Part shown: positions 46,757 through 60,077 of the stretch, in pieces
Layout of the letters: each line of letters starts with the position of its first letter
Position numbering within the stretch: the stretch's first letter is position 1
From: Streptomyces corallincola
GTDB taxonomy: Bacteria; Actinomycetota; Actinomycetes; Streptomycetales; Streptomycetaceae
Assembly (NCBI RefSeq): GCF_019104725.1
Contig: NZ_JAHRXF010000003.1
Location: 239,963 to 303,962 of the forward strand
Direction: 5' to 3'
Length of the DNA: 64,000 bases
The notes under the pieces: generated by a model
Told to the model about the DNA's origin: nothing
What the model saw: the letters and a program-made list of their open reading frames with translations, nothing else
The model's database searches: none
Translations under genes and position numbers: made by a program

Positions 46757-49700
46757 TCAGTCAGACCCCTCCCCGGCGGAACCCACCTGCACCAGCGGCT
46801 TGCCCCGCCTGCGGGAGACGAAGACGCCGCGGCCCGCGGGCATCGGACGCGGCCGTACGCCGCCGAGGAGTTCCCCCTCGGCCGGGTCGCCCGCCAGCAC
46901 GACGCCCTGCGCGCCGAGTTCCTTCATCCGCTGCAGGAACGGCTCGTACGAGGCGCGCCCCGCGCCCGCCGTGGAGCGGGCCAGGATGAAGCGGACGCCG
47001 ACGTCCCGCGCGAACGGCAGCAGTTCGGTGATGCCGCCCAGCGGGTTGCCGCTGGACGTGGACACCAGGTCGTAGTCGTCGATGACCACGAAGACCTGCG
47101 GCCCCCGCCACCAACTGCGCTCCCTGAGCTGTTGCGCGGTCACCTCGGCGGTGGGTGTCCGGCGCTGCATCAGATCGGTCAGCGCGCTCATGTGATGGTC
47201 CATCCGGCTCGACATCGGGATGTACTCCGCGAGGTGCGAGGCAGGGGTGACGTCCAGCAGCGAGCGCCGGTTGTCCACCACGAAGAACTTCGCCTGGTCG
47301 CCGCTGTAGCGCCGGGTGAGCTGCCGCAGCAGCAGGCGCAGCAGGTTGGACTTCCCCGACTCGCTCTCGCCGAACACCAGGAAGAACGGGTCCTGCTCGA
47401 AGTCCAGGAACACCGGCTCCAGGTTGTCCTCGTCCAGCGCGAACGCGATGCCCCGCTCCGGGACACGGTCGCCCGGCGGCAGCTCCGCCGCCGCGAACGT
47501 GCGCGGCAGCAGCCGTACCGCGGGCGCGCCCGGCTCCTGCCAGTGCCGGGTGACCTCGGCGGCGAGGGCATGCGTGGCGTCCGCGAGATCGGTGTCGGAG
47601 GACAGCCCGTCGATACGCGGCACGGCCGCCATGAAGTGCTGCTTCTGGGGGGTCTGACCCCGCCCCGGCACACCGGCCGGGACATTGGCCGCGACCTTGC
47701 GGTCGATCTCGGAGTCCATCGGGTCACCGAGCCGCAGCTCCAGCCGGTTCATCAGATGGTCCTTGAGGTTGGCGCGGACCTCCATCGAGCGGGACGCGGT
47801 GAGGACCACGTGGATGCCGTACCCCAGGCCGCGCGCGGCGATGTCCAGGACCAGCGGCTCCAACGCCTCGTAGTCCGTACGGAAGTTGCCCCAGCCGTCG
47901 ATGACGAGGAACACGTCGCCCCACGGCTGGTCCGTCACGGAGATGTCGCCCCGCGCCCGCCGGGAGCGGAACTCCGCGATCGAGGAGATGCCCGCCGAAC
48001 GGAAGTACTCCTCACGCCGGTTCATCACCCCGTACACCTCGGCCGCCGTGCGCCGGACCTTCTCCGGATCCAGCCGGGAGGCGACGCCGCCCACGTGCGG
48101 CAGCCCCGCGACCGCCGCCATGCCGCCACCGCCGAAGTCCAGCCCGTAGAACTGCACTTCGCGCGGGGTGTGGGTGAGTGCGAACGACGAGATCAGCGAC
48201 CGCAGCAGCGTGGACTTCCCGGACTGCGGGCCGCCGACGATCTGCATATGACCGGCCGCCCCGCCGAAATCGACCCACAGCGGGTCACGGCGCTGCTCGT
48301 ACGGCTTGTCGATGAGGCCGACCGGGACGACGAGCCGCCCGGCGCCCTCGTAGCCGGGCTGGGTCATGCCCCGCCCGGACACCGGGGCCAGCCCCGGCAG
48401 CAGCGCGTCGAGCGAGGGCGGGCTGTCCAGCGGCGGCAGCCACACCTGGTGCGCGGCCGGTCCCTGGGCCTCCAGCCGCCGCACGATGACGTCCAGCACG
48501 GTGTCCGCGAGCGCGTCGTCCTTGCGTTCCTCGTCCGCCTCCGCGCGCTGCCGGGGGACCGCCGCGTACCGCACCGGCACCTCCGCCGCCGTGAACAGCA
48601 CCGGCCTGCGGTCCACGGGCAGCGGGCCGCCGAGCACCGCCCGGCCCGGCCCGGTCCGGTACGCCCCCGAGACGTACGCCGCCTTGAAGCGGACCATCTC
48701 GTCCGTGCCGTACTTCAGGAAGCCGGAGCCGGGCACGTTCGGCAGCTCGTAGGCGTCCGGCACGCCGAGCGCGGCGCGGGACTCGGCGGCCGAGAAGGTG
48801 CGCAGACCGATCCGGTACGACAGATAGGTCTCCAGGCCGCGCAGCCGCCCCTCCTCCAGCCGCTGCGAGGCCAGCAGCAGGTGCACGCCGAGCGACCGGC
48901 CGATGCGGCCGATCTGTACGAACATCTCGATGAAGTCGGGCTTGGCGGTGAGCAGTTCGCTGAACTCGTCGATCACCAGGACGAGCGACGGGATGGGCTG
49001 CAGCGGGGCGCCCGCCGCGCGCGCCTTCTCGTAGTCGTGGATGTTCGCGTAGTTGCCCGCGTCGCGCAGCATCTGCTGGCGGCGGTTCAGCTCGCCCCGG
49101 ATCGAGTCGCCCATGCGATCGACCAGGGTCAGGTCGTCGGCCAGGTTGGTGATGACGGCCGCGACGTGCGGCATCTGCGCCATCCCGGCGAAGGTGGCAC
49201 CGCCCTTGAAGTCCGCGAGGACGAAGTTCAGCGTCTCCGAGGAGTGCGTCACGGCGAGGCCGAGGACCAGCGTGCGCAGCAGCTCCGACTTGCCGGAACC
49301 GGTCGCGCCGACACACAGACCGTGCGGGCCCATGCCCTCCTGCGCGGCCTCCTTCAGGTCGAGCATGACCGGGCGGCCGTCCTCGCCCAGTCCGATCGGC
49401 ACCCGCAGCCGCTCGGACTGCGAGCGCGGACGCCAGGTGCGCTTCGGATCGACCGAGGCGGCGTCCCCCAGATTCAGCAGATCGGTGAACTCCAGGTTGG
49501 CGAGCAGCGGTTCGCCGTCGTCACCGCCGGACGCCATGCGCAGCGGCGCCAGCTGGCGGGCGAGCGCCTCCGCGGCCTCGTACGACAGCACGTCCGGTGT
49601 GCCCTCGTAGACCATGCCGTGCCCCGACTCCAGGCTCAGCAGATCGGGGCGTACGACGACGGAGAGGTCACCGCGGCCCGTGGTGAGGTCGCCGGGGACG

Positions 49701-50728
49701 ACCTCCAGGACGGTCACGCCCTGCACACCCTCGGGACCGGCCAGCAGAGAGGAGGGCGGCAGGGAGACGCCGTCCAGCACGACCACCAGATGCGGCTGTT
49801 CGGGGACCGGCGGCCCGTCGGGGTGGAAACGCGGACGGCCCTGGAGCCGGGCGGCGAGCCGCTCCTCCAACTCGGCCGGGTCGGTGGTGATGAGGCGCAC
49901 GCTCCCGGCGCCGTCGGCGAGCCCCGGTGCCTGCGCGTGCGGCAGCCACTTGGCCCACTCCCACTCGCCCGCCGTCGCCCGCCCGGTGGCGACCGCGATC
50001 ACCAGATCCTCGGGCGAGTGCAGCGCGGCCAGCGACGCGGTCACGGCACGCGCCGTGCCCCGCACGGTGCCGGGCTCACCGCTGACCGTCACGTGGTAGA
50101 AGGCACGCAGCGAGATCGCCATCGGCAGCGCGTCGAGCGTCGCGTGGACGGCCAGGAAACGCTGCATGGCACCCGCCGTCAACGGCTCCAGCTCGTCCAC
50201 CGGAGCGGTTTGCGGAGGGATCAGCGCGGTGGCCAGCGCCTGCGCGCCGAGGCCCACCCGCGCCTGCCCGAAGTCCTCGTCACCGGTGCGTCTTTCCCAC
50301 ACCCGGCTGCCCTCGGCGACCAGCGCCCACAGTTGCTCGGGCGAAGGGTGCAGGTAGAACTGGGCGTCGCGCTGGGCCCGCGCGGTCTCCAGGACCGAGC
50401 GCCGGGTCTGCGAGAGATAGCGCAGGTAGTCGCGGCGCATGTCGGCGAGCTGGCCCTGGCTGCCGCGCCGGTAGCGCACGAGCATCGAGATGCCCATCGC
50501 GATCGTCGAGGCCACCATCACCAGGCCCATGATCTTCATGAAGGGCTGGGCCTGCGGGCTGAAGAAGAAGACGACCGACCCGCCCATGCCGAGCATGGGC
50601 AGAAGCTGCATCAGAGCGCCCTCCTGCTGCCCGCGCGGCAGCTCCGGCGGTGACTGCAGAACGACGTCGTCCGTGGGCACTTCCTTCGGCAGCGCCCGAG
50701 GCGGGCGCTTGACGACGATGTGGCTCAC
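46757..50728 (-). CDS. eccC: type VII secretion ATPase EccC (three FtsK/SpoIIIE domains in one chain)
   Basis: 1323 residues from GTG at 50728. Two N-terminal membrane helices (MQLLPMLGMGGSVVFFF and IMGLVMVASTIAMGISML). Three P-loop domains, all with intact Walker A lysines: GATGSGKS (K480), GGPQSGKS (K838), GESESGKS (K1126). Walker B/acidic strands: LVLVIDEF, VFLVIDGW, VFVVIDDY. It is thus an EccCa-EccCb fusion; ATP hydrolysis drives substrate export, and the second and third domains recognise WXG100 tails. Divergent from eccD. In mycobacteria, ESX-1 splits this protein; Streptomyces keeps it fused as far as I know. Confidence 0.95.
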   Translation of the reverse strand: MSHIVVKRPPRALPKEVPTDDVVLQSPPELPRGQQEGALMQLLPMLGMGGSVVFFFSPQAQPFMKIMGLVMVASTIAMGISMLVRYRRGSQGQLADMRRDYLRYLSQTRRSVLETARAQRDAQFYLHPSPEQLWALVAEGSRVWERRTGDEDFGQARVGLGAQALATALIPPQTAPVDELEPLTAGAMQRFLAVHATLDALPMAISLRAFYHVTVSGEPGTVRGTARAVTASLAALHSPEDLVIAVATGRATAGEWEWAKWLPHAQAPGLADGAGSVRLITTDPAELEERLAARLQGRPRFHPDGPPVPEQPHLVVVLDGVSLPPSSLLAGPEGVQGVTVLEVVPGDLTTGRGDLSVVVRPDLLSLESGHGMVYEGTPDVLSYEAAEALARQLAPLRMASGGDDGEPLLANLEFTDLLNLGDAASVDPKRTWRPRSQSERLRVPIGLGEDGRPVMLDLKEAAQEGMGPHGLCVGATGSGKSELLRTLVLGLAVTHSSETLNFVLADFKGGATFAGMAQMPHVAAVITNLADDLTLVDRMGDSIRGELNRRQQMLRDAGNYANIHDYEKARAAGAPLQPIPSLVLVIDEFSELLTAKPDFIEMFVQIGRIGRSLGVHLLLASQRLEEGRLRGLETYLSYRIGLRTFSAAESRAALGVPDAYELPNVPGSGFLKYGTDEMVRFKAAYVSGAYRTGPGRAVLGGPLPVDRRPVLFTAAEVPVRYAAVPRQRAEADEERKDDALADTVLDVIVRRLEAQGPAAHQVWLPPLDSPPSLDALLPGLAPVSGRGMTQPGYEGAGRLVVPVGLIDKPYEQRRDPLWVDFGGAAGHMQIVGGPQSGKSTLLRSLISSFALTHTPREVQFYGLDFGGGGMAAVAGLPHVGGVASRLDPEKVRRTAAEVYGVMNRREEYFRSAGISSIAEFRSRRARGDISVTDQPWGDVFLVIDGWGNFRTDYEALEPLVLDIAARGLGYGIHVVLTASRSMEVRANLKDHLMNRLELRLGDPMDSEIDRKVAANVPAGVPGRGQTPQKQHFMAAVPRIDGLSSDTDLADATHALAAEVTRHWQEPGAPAVRLLPRTFAAAELPPGDRVPERGIAFALDEDNLEPVFLDFEQDPFFLVFGESESGKSNLLRLLLRQLTRRYSGDQAKFFVVDNRRSLLDVTPASHLAEYIPMSSRMDHHMSALTDLMQRRTPTAEVTAQQLRERSWWRGPQVFVVIDDYDLVSTSSGNPLGGITELLPFARDVGVRFILARSTAGAGRASYEPFLQRMKELGAQGVVLAGDPAEGELLGGVRPRPMPAGRGVFVSRRRGKPLVQVGSAGEGSD

Positions 50729-51061
50729 TACGCACCAATTCCCTTGCCGGACCGAGGTGATTCGTCCGCCGCCCCGTGTCAGGCGAACGTCGATCGCGAA
50801 CCGCGATCCTACTGACAACGGGCCACCGCGGCGGGCGGTAGGGTGCGGGTGAGTAACCGTGAGCAGTTGCGAACACTTCCGGGAAAACCTGGGCAATCCG
50901 CAGCACCGCGCGGCGGGCGCCCTTCGAACGGAAGCGGCCGTGCCCGACCCGCCCGCAGGGGCGGCGCACAGCACGGGCGCGACTCTCACAGCATCTTCAC
51001 GGGTGGACGGGTGCGCGGCCGGGCTCCGGACCGACGCACCACCGACGAGGGGGAACAGCAG
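50729..51061. other. divergent intergenic region eccC/eccD
   Basis: 333 bases. TAGGAT (reading towards eccC) and TAGGGT (towards eccD, near 50838) lie close together; neither has a good -35. No other element seen. Confidence 0.35.
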
Positions 51062-52591
51062 GTGAGCATGACGGCCTCCGCGCCGGCCGGCGCGCCCGGC
51101 GGACCGGGCACCGGGGTCCCGTCCGCCGCGAGCACGGGCATCGGCTTCTGCCGGGTCACCATCGTGGCGCCCGACAGCCGCATCGACGTGGCCCTGCCCG
51201 ACGACGTACCGGTCGCCGATCTCTACCCCGAGATCCTGCGCCTGTCGCGGCAGAGCCCCGAGGAGGGCGCCCCGGTCGGCTACCACCTCGTACGCCGCGA
51301 CGGCACCGTCCTCGACGGCGCCCGGTCGTTCACCGCGCAGCGCATCCTGGAGGGTGAGCTGCTCACGCTGCGTCCCTTCGCCGAGTCACTGCCGCCCGCC
51401 GTCCTCGACGACGTCTCCGAGGCGGTGGCCTCCGCCGTCACCCGCGACCGCACGCTGTGGAGCGGTGACCTCACCCGTGCCGCCGGGCTCGTCGCGGGCG
51501 GCATCCTGCCCGCACTCCTCGCGTTCGTGGCCTGGAGCTCCCAGGTCCGCCACGACATGCACGGACTCCAGGGCGTCGTCGCCGCCGTCACCGGCGTCGT
51601 GCTGATCGCCGTCGCCTGCGTCCGCGCCCGTGTCTACGACGACCGGGGCTCCGCGATCGCCCTCGGCCTCGGCGCCCTGCCCAACGCCGCCGTCGCGGGC
51701 TCCGGGGCGCTGTCACTCTCGTCCGGCGAGGGCGTCGGGCGGCTCCAGTTCGTGCTGGCCTGTGCCGCCGTCCTGCTGGCCGCGCTCGTCCTGACCCTCG
51801 TCTCGCCCGGCGGTGACGGGCCGTTCGTCGCCTTCCTGTTCGCCTCCGCCGTCGGTCTTGTCACCACCTTCGTCGCGGTCCTCACCGACCTGCGGCCCAT
51901 CGAGACGGCCGCGATCTGCGCCCCGCTGTCCGTCGTCGCGCTGGCCTTCCTGCCGGGCCTGTCCATGCGCTTCGCCCGGCTGCCCATCGGCTTCGAACCG
52001 CCCAACCCCTCCCGCGGCGGCTACGGCTCCTCCGGCGACCGCCACGACGCGGGCGCGGGACAGGAGGCGGTGGACACCGAGCGCGTCGCGGCCCAGGCCC
52101 GGCGCGGCCACGAACTCCTGGTCGGACTCGTCGGCGGCTGCGCCCTCGTCGCCGTCGGCGCGTCCATCGTGCTCGGCTTCTCCGCCAATGTCTGGGCCCA
52201 GCTGCTGGCTCTCGCCACCGGCGTCGCGATGCTGATGCGGGCCCACCTGTTCCGCTACACCGCACAGGTCGGCGCGACCCTCGCCGCCGGACTCGGCGCC
52301 GTCGTATTCCTCGGCATCGGCCTCGCCCTGCACCCGCCGCACGACTACCTGGTCAGCGCCCTCCGGGGCGACACCGCGGCGCTCGACATCCGCAGCGTGT
52401 GGCTCGCCGCCGCGGTCGGCGCCGCCGCGGCCCTGGTCACCGCGATCGGCCTCATCACCCCCCGGCGCGGTGTCACCCCGTTCTGGGGCCGCTTCCTGGA
52501 GATCGCCGAGAGCTTCGTCCTGCTCACCCTGATCCCGCTCGCCCTGGCCGTTTTCGACGTGTACGCCCGTGCCCGTGCCATGACCAGCTAG
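51062..52591 (+). CDS. eccD: type VII secretion integral membrane protein EccD
   Basis: 509 residues from GTG at 51062 (ATG at 51068 possible); a GAGGGGGA site stands seven bases before the GTG. After a short Ala/Gly-rich lead, residues ~25-110 form the ubiquitin-like YukD domain (FCRVTIVAPDSRIDVALPDDVPVADLYPEIL). About eleven membrane helices follow, e.g. AAGLVAGGILPALLAFVAW, GVLALTFVA-type segments and LIGLITPRRGVTPFWGRFLEIAESFVLL. EccD lines the ESX inner-membrane channel. Ends at a hairpin. Confidence 0.93.
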   Translation: MSMTASAPAGAPGGPGTGVPSAASTGIGFCRVTIVAPDSRIDVALPDDVPVADLYPEILRLSRQSPEEGAPVGYHLVRRDGTVLDGARSFTAQRILEGELLTLRPFAESLPPAVLDDVSEAVASAVTRDRTLWSGDLTRAAGLVAGGILPALLAFVAWSSQVRHDMHGLQGVVAAVTGVVLIAVACVRARVYDDRGSAIALGLGALPNAAVAGSGALSLSSGEGVGRLQFVLACAAVLLAALVLTLVSPGGDGPFVAFLFASAVGLVTTFVAVLTDLRPIETAAICAPLSVVALAFLPGLSMRFARLPIGFEPPNPSRGGYGSSGDRHDAGAGQEAVDTERVAAQARRGHELLVGLVGGCALVAVGASIVLGFSANVWAQLLALATGVAMLMRAHLFRYTAQVGATLAAGLGAVVFLGIGLALHPPHDYLVSALRGDTAALDIRSVWLAAAVGAAAALVTAIGLITPRRGVTPFWGRFLEIAESFVLLTLIPLALAVFDVYARARAMTS

Positions 52592-52617
52592 GGCCGCGAC
52601 ATAGCGGAAACGCGAAA

Positions 52618-52647
52618 AGGGGCGGCCCCCGCAAAGGCGCCGCCCCT
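52618..52647. terminator. hairpin between eccD and the DUF397 gene
   Basis: 9-bp inverted repeat AGGGGCGGC / GCCGCCCCT, between convergent genes. Confidence 0.6.
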
Positions 52648-52659
52648 CCCCACCCCCAC

Positions 52660-52950
52660 CTACACGTCCAACCCCCCGTTGTGCGCCATCGGCTTCAGAT
52701 CGAACTCCCCGTCCCGCGCCCCCAGCACGAACGCCCGCCACTCCGCCTCCGTGTAGCGCAGCACCGTGTCCGGGTCGAGGGAGGAGCGCATGGCGACCGC
52801 GCCCTCGGGGAGGTAGGCGATCTCGACGCGCTCCTCCTCCTCCTCGGTGCCCGGTGCGCAGTGCCACTCCACGCCGGAGATGTCGAGCGCGTACAGCTCG
52901 TCCCGCTCCCGGTCCTTGCGTGCCTTCAGCTCCGCTTCCGTCTCCGTCAT
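52660..52950 (-). CDS. DUF397 protein
   Basis: 96 residues from ATG at 52950. A charged N-terminal extension (ETEAELKARKDRERDELYAL) precedes the DUF397 core: VEWHCAPG, RVEIAYLPEGAVAMRSSLDPDTVLRYTEAEWRAFVLGARDGEFD. DUF397 proteins are small actinobacterial proteins usually paired with an XRE regulator and linked to development and antibiotic control. Here it is solitary, with no XRE gene beside it. It is convergent with eccD. Confidence 0.88.
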   Translation of the reverse strand: MTETEAELKARKDRERDELYALDISGVEWHCAPGTEEEEERVEIAYLPEGAVAMRSSLDPDTVLRYTEAEWRAFVLGARDGEFDLKPMAHNGGLDV

Positions 52951-53091
52951 AGCGACGCGACCCCTTCCCGGCCTACCGACGTAACTCCACGACACCGGCG
53001 GACCTGCCCGCCGCGACGCTCACCCTAGGGCCTGTCCGGCACCCGGCAAGGGTGTCCACCGGCCCCGGTGAGGGGCCCCGCCGCGGCCTGG

Positions 53092-53097
53092 TATCCT
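53092..53097 (+). promoter_or_regulatory. candidate -10 for rpsO
   Basis: TATCCT about 155 bases before the rpsO GTG, no clear -35. The intervening leader has GC-rich inverted repeats and could hold the S15 autoregulatory site. Confidence 0.3.
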
Positions 53098-53250
53098 GAG
53101 TGACGGCCGTTCGTGTACGCGCCCCCAGGACCCTCCCCGGAGGATCAGGAGGCCGCGGACCGGCGAGCCCCGCCTCCAGAGTCGTGGAAGCTCCCCCGAG
53201 ACGCAGACCGGGGGCACTCGGAGGCCAGTCGCAGACTATGAGGAGTTAGC

Positions 53251-53538
53251 GTGTCGCTCGACGCCGCCACGAAGAAGCAGATCATCTCCGAGTTCGGTAC
53301 CAAGGAGGGCGACACCGGCTCCCCCGAGGTCCAGGTCGCCCTGCTGTCCCGTCGGATCTCCGACCTGACCGGGCACCTCAAGGCCCACAAGCACGACCAC
53401 CACTCCCGTCGTGGTCTGCTCATCCTCGTCGGCCAGCGCCGCCGCCTGCTGCAGTACCTGGCGAAGAAGGACATCCAGCGCTTCCGTGCGCTGGTGGACC
53501 GCCTGGGCATCCGCCGCGGTGCCGCGGGCGCCAAGTAG
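53251..53538 (+). CDS. rpsO: 30S ribosomal protein S15
   Basis: 95 residues from GTG at 53251 with TGAGGAG ahead. Family sequence throughout: [54 protein letters not shown]. Binds 16S rRNA early in 30S assembly. First gene of rpsO-pnp, as in most bacteria. Confidence 0.97.
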   Translation: MSLDAATKKQIISEFGTKEGDTGSPEVQVALLSRRISDLTGHLKAHKHDHHSRRGLLILVGQRRRLLQYLAKKDIQRFRALVDRLGIRRGAAGAK

Positions 53539-53549
53539 GTCGCCGTGAG

Positions 53550-53583
53550 GGGAGCGGTTCCCGGCAGGACTCCGGGACCGCTC
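53550..53583 (+). terminator. rpsO-pnp intercistronic hairpin
   Basis: Near-perfect stem GGGAGCGGTTCCCGG / CCGGGACCGCTCCC with one bulged base and a 7-base loop, just after rpsO. In S. coelicolor the read-through rpsO-pnp transcript is known to be cut by RNase III; this hairpin is a good candidate site. May also act as a partial terminator. Confidence 0.75.
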
Positions 53584-53702
53584 CCTTCGCCGTATGCGGG
53601 AACCCGGTACGCCGACCCCGCACACGGACACCCCCGCCGCGACGGCGGAAACGTGCGGACTGTCAGGCACGCTTTGTAGTGTGGTGACACAAGACGCACC
53701 AC

Positions 53703-53800
53703 GCAGGACGCAGGACGCAGGACAAGCACCACGTACGACACGCACCACGTACGGCTCGCACCACGCGGTCCGTACGACACGCACCACGTACGGCGCACGA
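53703..53800 (+). repeat. short direct repeats in the rpsO-pnp spacer
   Basis: Three tandem GCAGGAC units (53703, 53710, 53717) followed by GCACCACG elements starting at 53726, 53742, 53758 and 53781; most continue into TACG. The rest of the 444-base spacer shows a TAGTGT hexamer at about 53687 (possible pnp -10), and no gene. Confidence 0.65.
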
Positions 53801-53982
53801 CACAGAACGAGGGGAAGCGCACCTCGCCGCCGCCGGTCCTCGGTAGTGGCTCCCGGACACGCATCGCTCCGGGTGCTTCGATCGAAGACCGGCCCGCACC
53901 GCCCGGCGCGCTTCTCCGTACCGTTCCACCGCCACACGGGCGGACCGGGACGAAAGACGACAAAGTAACGGAGATATCGCTA

Positions 53983-58363
<4,381 letters not shown>

Positions 58364-58372
58364 GCCCCCGTC

Positions 58373-58825
58373 ATGCGCGCGAAGATCACCTACCTCGTCA
58401 CGGCCGCCGTCCTCGTCTTCTACTTCGTCCTGGCCGGCAGCCGCGGCGTGATGCTCATCGAGACCGGCACCCCGCTCACCGTCACCTTCGGGGTGGCGGT
58501 GCTCATCCTGCCGGTCATCGGCGCCTGGTTCCTGTGGATGAACACCCGGTTCGTCCGCCGGGCCAACGCGCTGGCCGCCGAACTCGACGCCGAGGGCGGC
58601 CTGCCCGTGGACGAGCTGAAGCGGACCCCCGGCGGCCGTATCGACCGTGACTCCGCCGACGAGGTCTTCGCCCGCCGCAAGGCCGAGACCGAGGACACCC
58701 CGGACGACTGGCGCTGCTGGTTCCGGCTCGCGGTCGCCTACCACGACGCCCGCGACACCCCGCGCGCCCGCAAGGCGATGCAGCGCGCCATCGCCCTCCA
58801 CGACGGCCGCCCGGTCCCCGCCTGA
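58373..58825 (+). CDS. small membrane protein with TPR-like tail
   Basis: 150 residues. Two membrane helices (VTAAVLVFYFVLAG and TVTFGVAVLILPVIGAWFLWM), then a cytoplasmic helical region including a TPR-like stretch WRCWFRLAVAYHDARDTPRARKAMQRAI. Nine bases after dapB, so probably co-transcribed with it. Conserved next to dapB in Streptomyces as I recall. Function unknown. Confidence 0.75.
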   Translation: MRAKITYLVTAAVLVFYFVLAGSRGVMLIETGTPLTVTFGVAVLILPVIGAWFLWMNTRFVRRANALAAELDAEGGLPVDELKRTPGGRIDRDSADEVFARRKAETEDTPDDWRCWFRLAVAYHDARDTPRARKAMQRAIALHDGRPVPA

Positions 58826-58850
58826 CCGACGCGCCCGCCGCTCACGACAC

Positions 58851-58892
58851 GAGGGGGCCGCTCCGTGTACGACGACACGGAGCGGCCCCCTC
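58851..58892. terminator. bidirectional terminator after the dapB operon
   Basis: 18-bp perfect inverted repeat (left arm 58851-58868, right arm 58875-58892) with a 6-base loop, between convergent genes. Confidence 0.85.
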
Positions 58893-58913
58893 TCGAAAGC
58901 TCGGGTACGCGGG

Positions 58914-59468
58914 TCAGCCCCGCCCGTACTCCGCGGCCCACGCCTCCACGGTGTCCGCGGCCCGGTCGAACGCCGGACCCCGGTTGACGAAGTCCAGCAT
59001 GTGCGTGCTCAGCAGCGGGGCGGTGTCCGCCGGGGCCCGGTCCACCCGGACCAGCGTCAGCGCCTGCCCCTGCACCGTGCGCGGCAGCCCCAGCCAGCGC
59101 ACCGGCTGCTGCGCCGTACGCACCGAGACGACCCGCTGCCACGGCACCGTACGGGTCCGCAGGAAGCCCACCTGGCGCAGCCCGCGCGCGCTCACCCACA
59201 CGCCCATGCGCAGCATCCGCAGCGCCGCCCCGACGATCAGCAGCGCGACCAGCAGCACCCAGGCGGCGGAGTCCACCGACCCGGTGACCGCGATCAGCAC
59301 GGCGGCGAACAGCACGAACGACGAGAACAGCAGCACCAGCGCCGCCCCGCCCACCCGGAACGGACCCGGCCGGTAGGGGCGCCGCCAGCGGTCGCGGTCG
59401 TCGTACGGCAGCGGGCTCTCGGCGGCGGCGTCGAAGCCGCGGTCGGCCGTCAGGAAGGGCAGGGGCAC
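58914..59468 (-). CDS. PH-domain membrane protein
   Basis: 184 residues. Two close membrane helices (VGGAALVLLFSSFVLFAAVLIAV and AAWVLLVALLIVGAALRML). They are followed by a bacterial PH-like fold: GVWVSARGLRQVGFLRTRTVPWQRVVSVRTAQQPVRWLGLPRTVQG. A common actinobacterial membrane-protein layout. Function unknown. Confidence 0.8.
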   Translation of the reverse strand: MPLPFLTADRGFDAAAESPLPYDDRDRWRRPYRPGPFRVGGAALVLLFSSFVLFAAVLIAVTGSVDSAAWVLLVALLIVGAALRMLRMGVWVSARGLRQVGFLRTRTVPWQRVVSVRTAQQPVRWLGLPRTVQGQALTLVRVDRAPADTAPLLSTHMLDFVNRGPAFDRAADTVEAWAAEYGRG

Positions 59469-59579
59469 GGCTGGTCCTCACTCGATCCTCGCGCGGACGA
59501 TGCCCGGTGAGGCTATCCGGAGCCGTACCGGCCCACCACCCTCGGACGGCCGGAAGGGTCAGTGCGGAAACCGGCGCGT

Positions 59580-59647
59580 GAAACCGCGCGGGAGCAGCGC
59601 GGGAGCAGCGGAGGCTCAGCAGGGGCTCAGCAGGGGCTCGGCAGGGA
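59580..59647. repeat. short purine/GC-rich direct repeats
   Basis: GCGCGGGAGCA-type units (two) then CTCAGCAGGGG-type units (three) between the PH-domain and small membrane protein genes. Low-complexity; no gene. Confidence 0.5.
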
Positions 59648-59890
59648 TCAGCGCCCCTGCGCCGCCTGCGACTGGGCCTGCGGGGAGGGCGTGCTCGTGG
59701 GCGTGGACAGCGCGGGCCTGCCGAGCACCACCGAGCCGACCAGCCCGGCCACGATGGTGAGCCCCAGCAGCCAGCGCCCCGCTATCTGCCCGGCGGACGA
59801 CCGCTGCCGGGGCGGGGGCGCGACATTGCTGCGGAACCTGTCCGCCTCGGCCACGAAGGCGAAGGGCACCGGCTCACGCCGACGGAACAT
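59648..59890 (-). CDS. small single-pass membrane protein
   Basis: 80 residues from ATG at 59890 with GTGAGG ten bases upstream. Basic MFRRREPVPF opening, a basic juxta-membrane segment (APPPRQRSSAGQIAGR), one membrane helix (WLLGLTIVAGLVGSVVLG), and an extracytoplasmic Ser/Thr/Pro/Gln tail. Its gene lies divergent from thyX. Not recognised further. Confidence 0.6.
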   Translation of the reverse strand: MFRRREPVPFAFVAEADRFRSNVAPPPRQRSSAGQIAGRWLLGLTIVAGLVGSVVLGRPALSTPTSTPSPQAQSQAAQGR

Positions 59891-60077
59891 GGGGAACGAC
59901 CTCACTCACGTGCTCATGCGGTCCCGAAACCGCGATCCTCACCCGTACAGACGCTCGAACGCGGCAAAAGGTGCCCCCATGTCGGAAAAAATCACCGACA
60001 AGGGCACGGTTCGGGCTCCCCCTCAGGTGCCCCGTACAGTGGGCGCGAACCTGCAGAAGTTGATGGGAAGGACCTCC

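Noticed and set aside
46703..50653. 1316-residue plus-strand open frame opposite eccC
   Set aside because: Antisense to a clear EccC; Arg/His/Gly-rich without domains.
53703..53800. CRISPR array in the rpsO-pnp spacer
   Set aside because: Repeats are 7-8 bases with irregular short spacing and no cas genes.
59979..60077. Upstream ATG as thyX start
   Set aside because: The ribosome site lies at the GTG at 60078 and a -10-like box falls inside the longer version.
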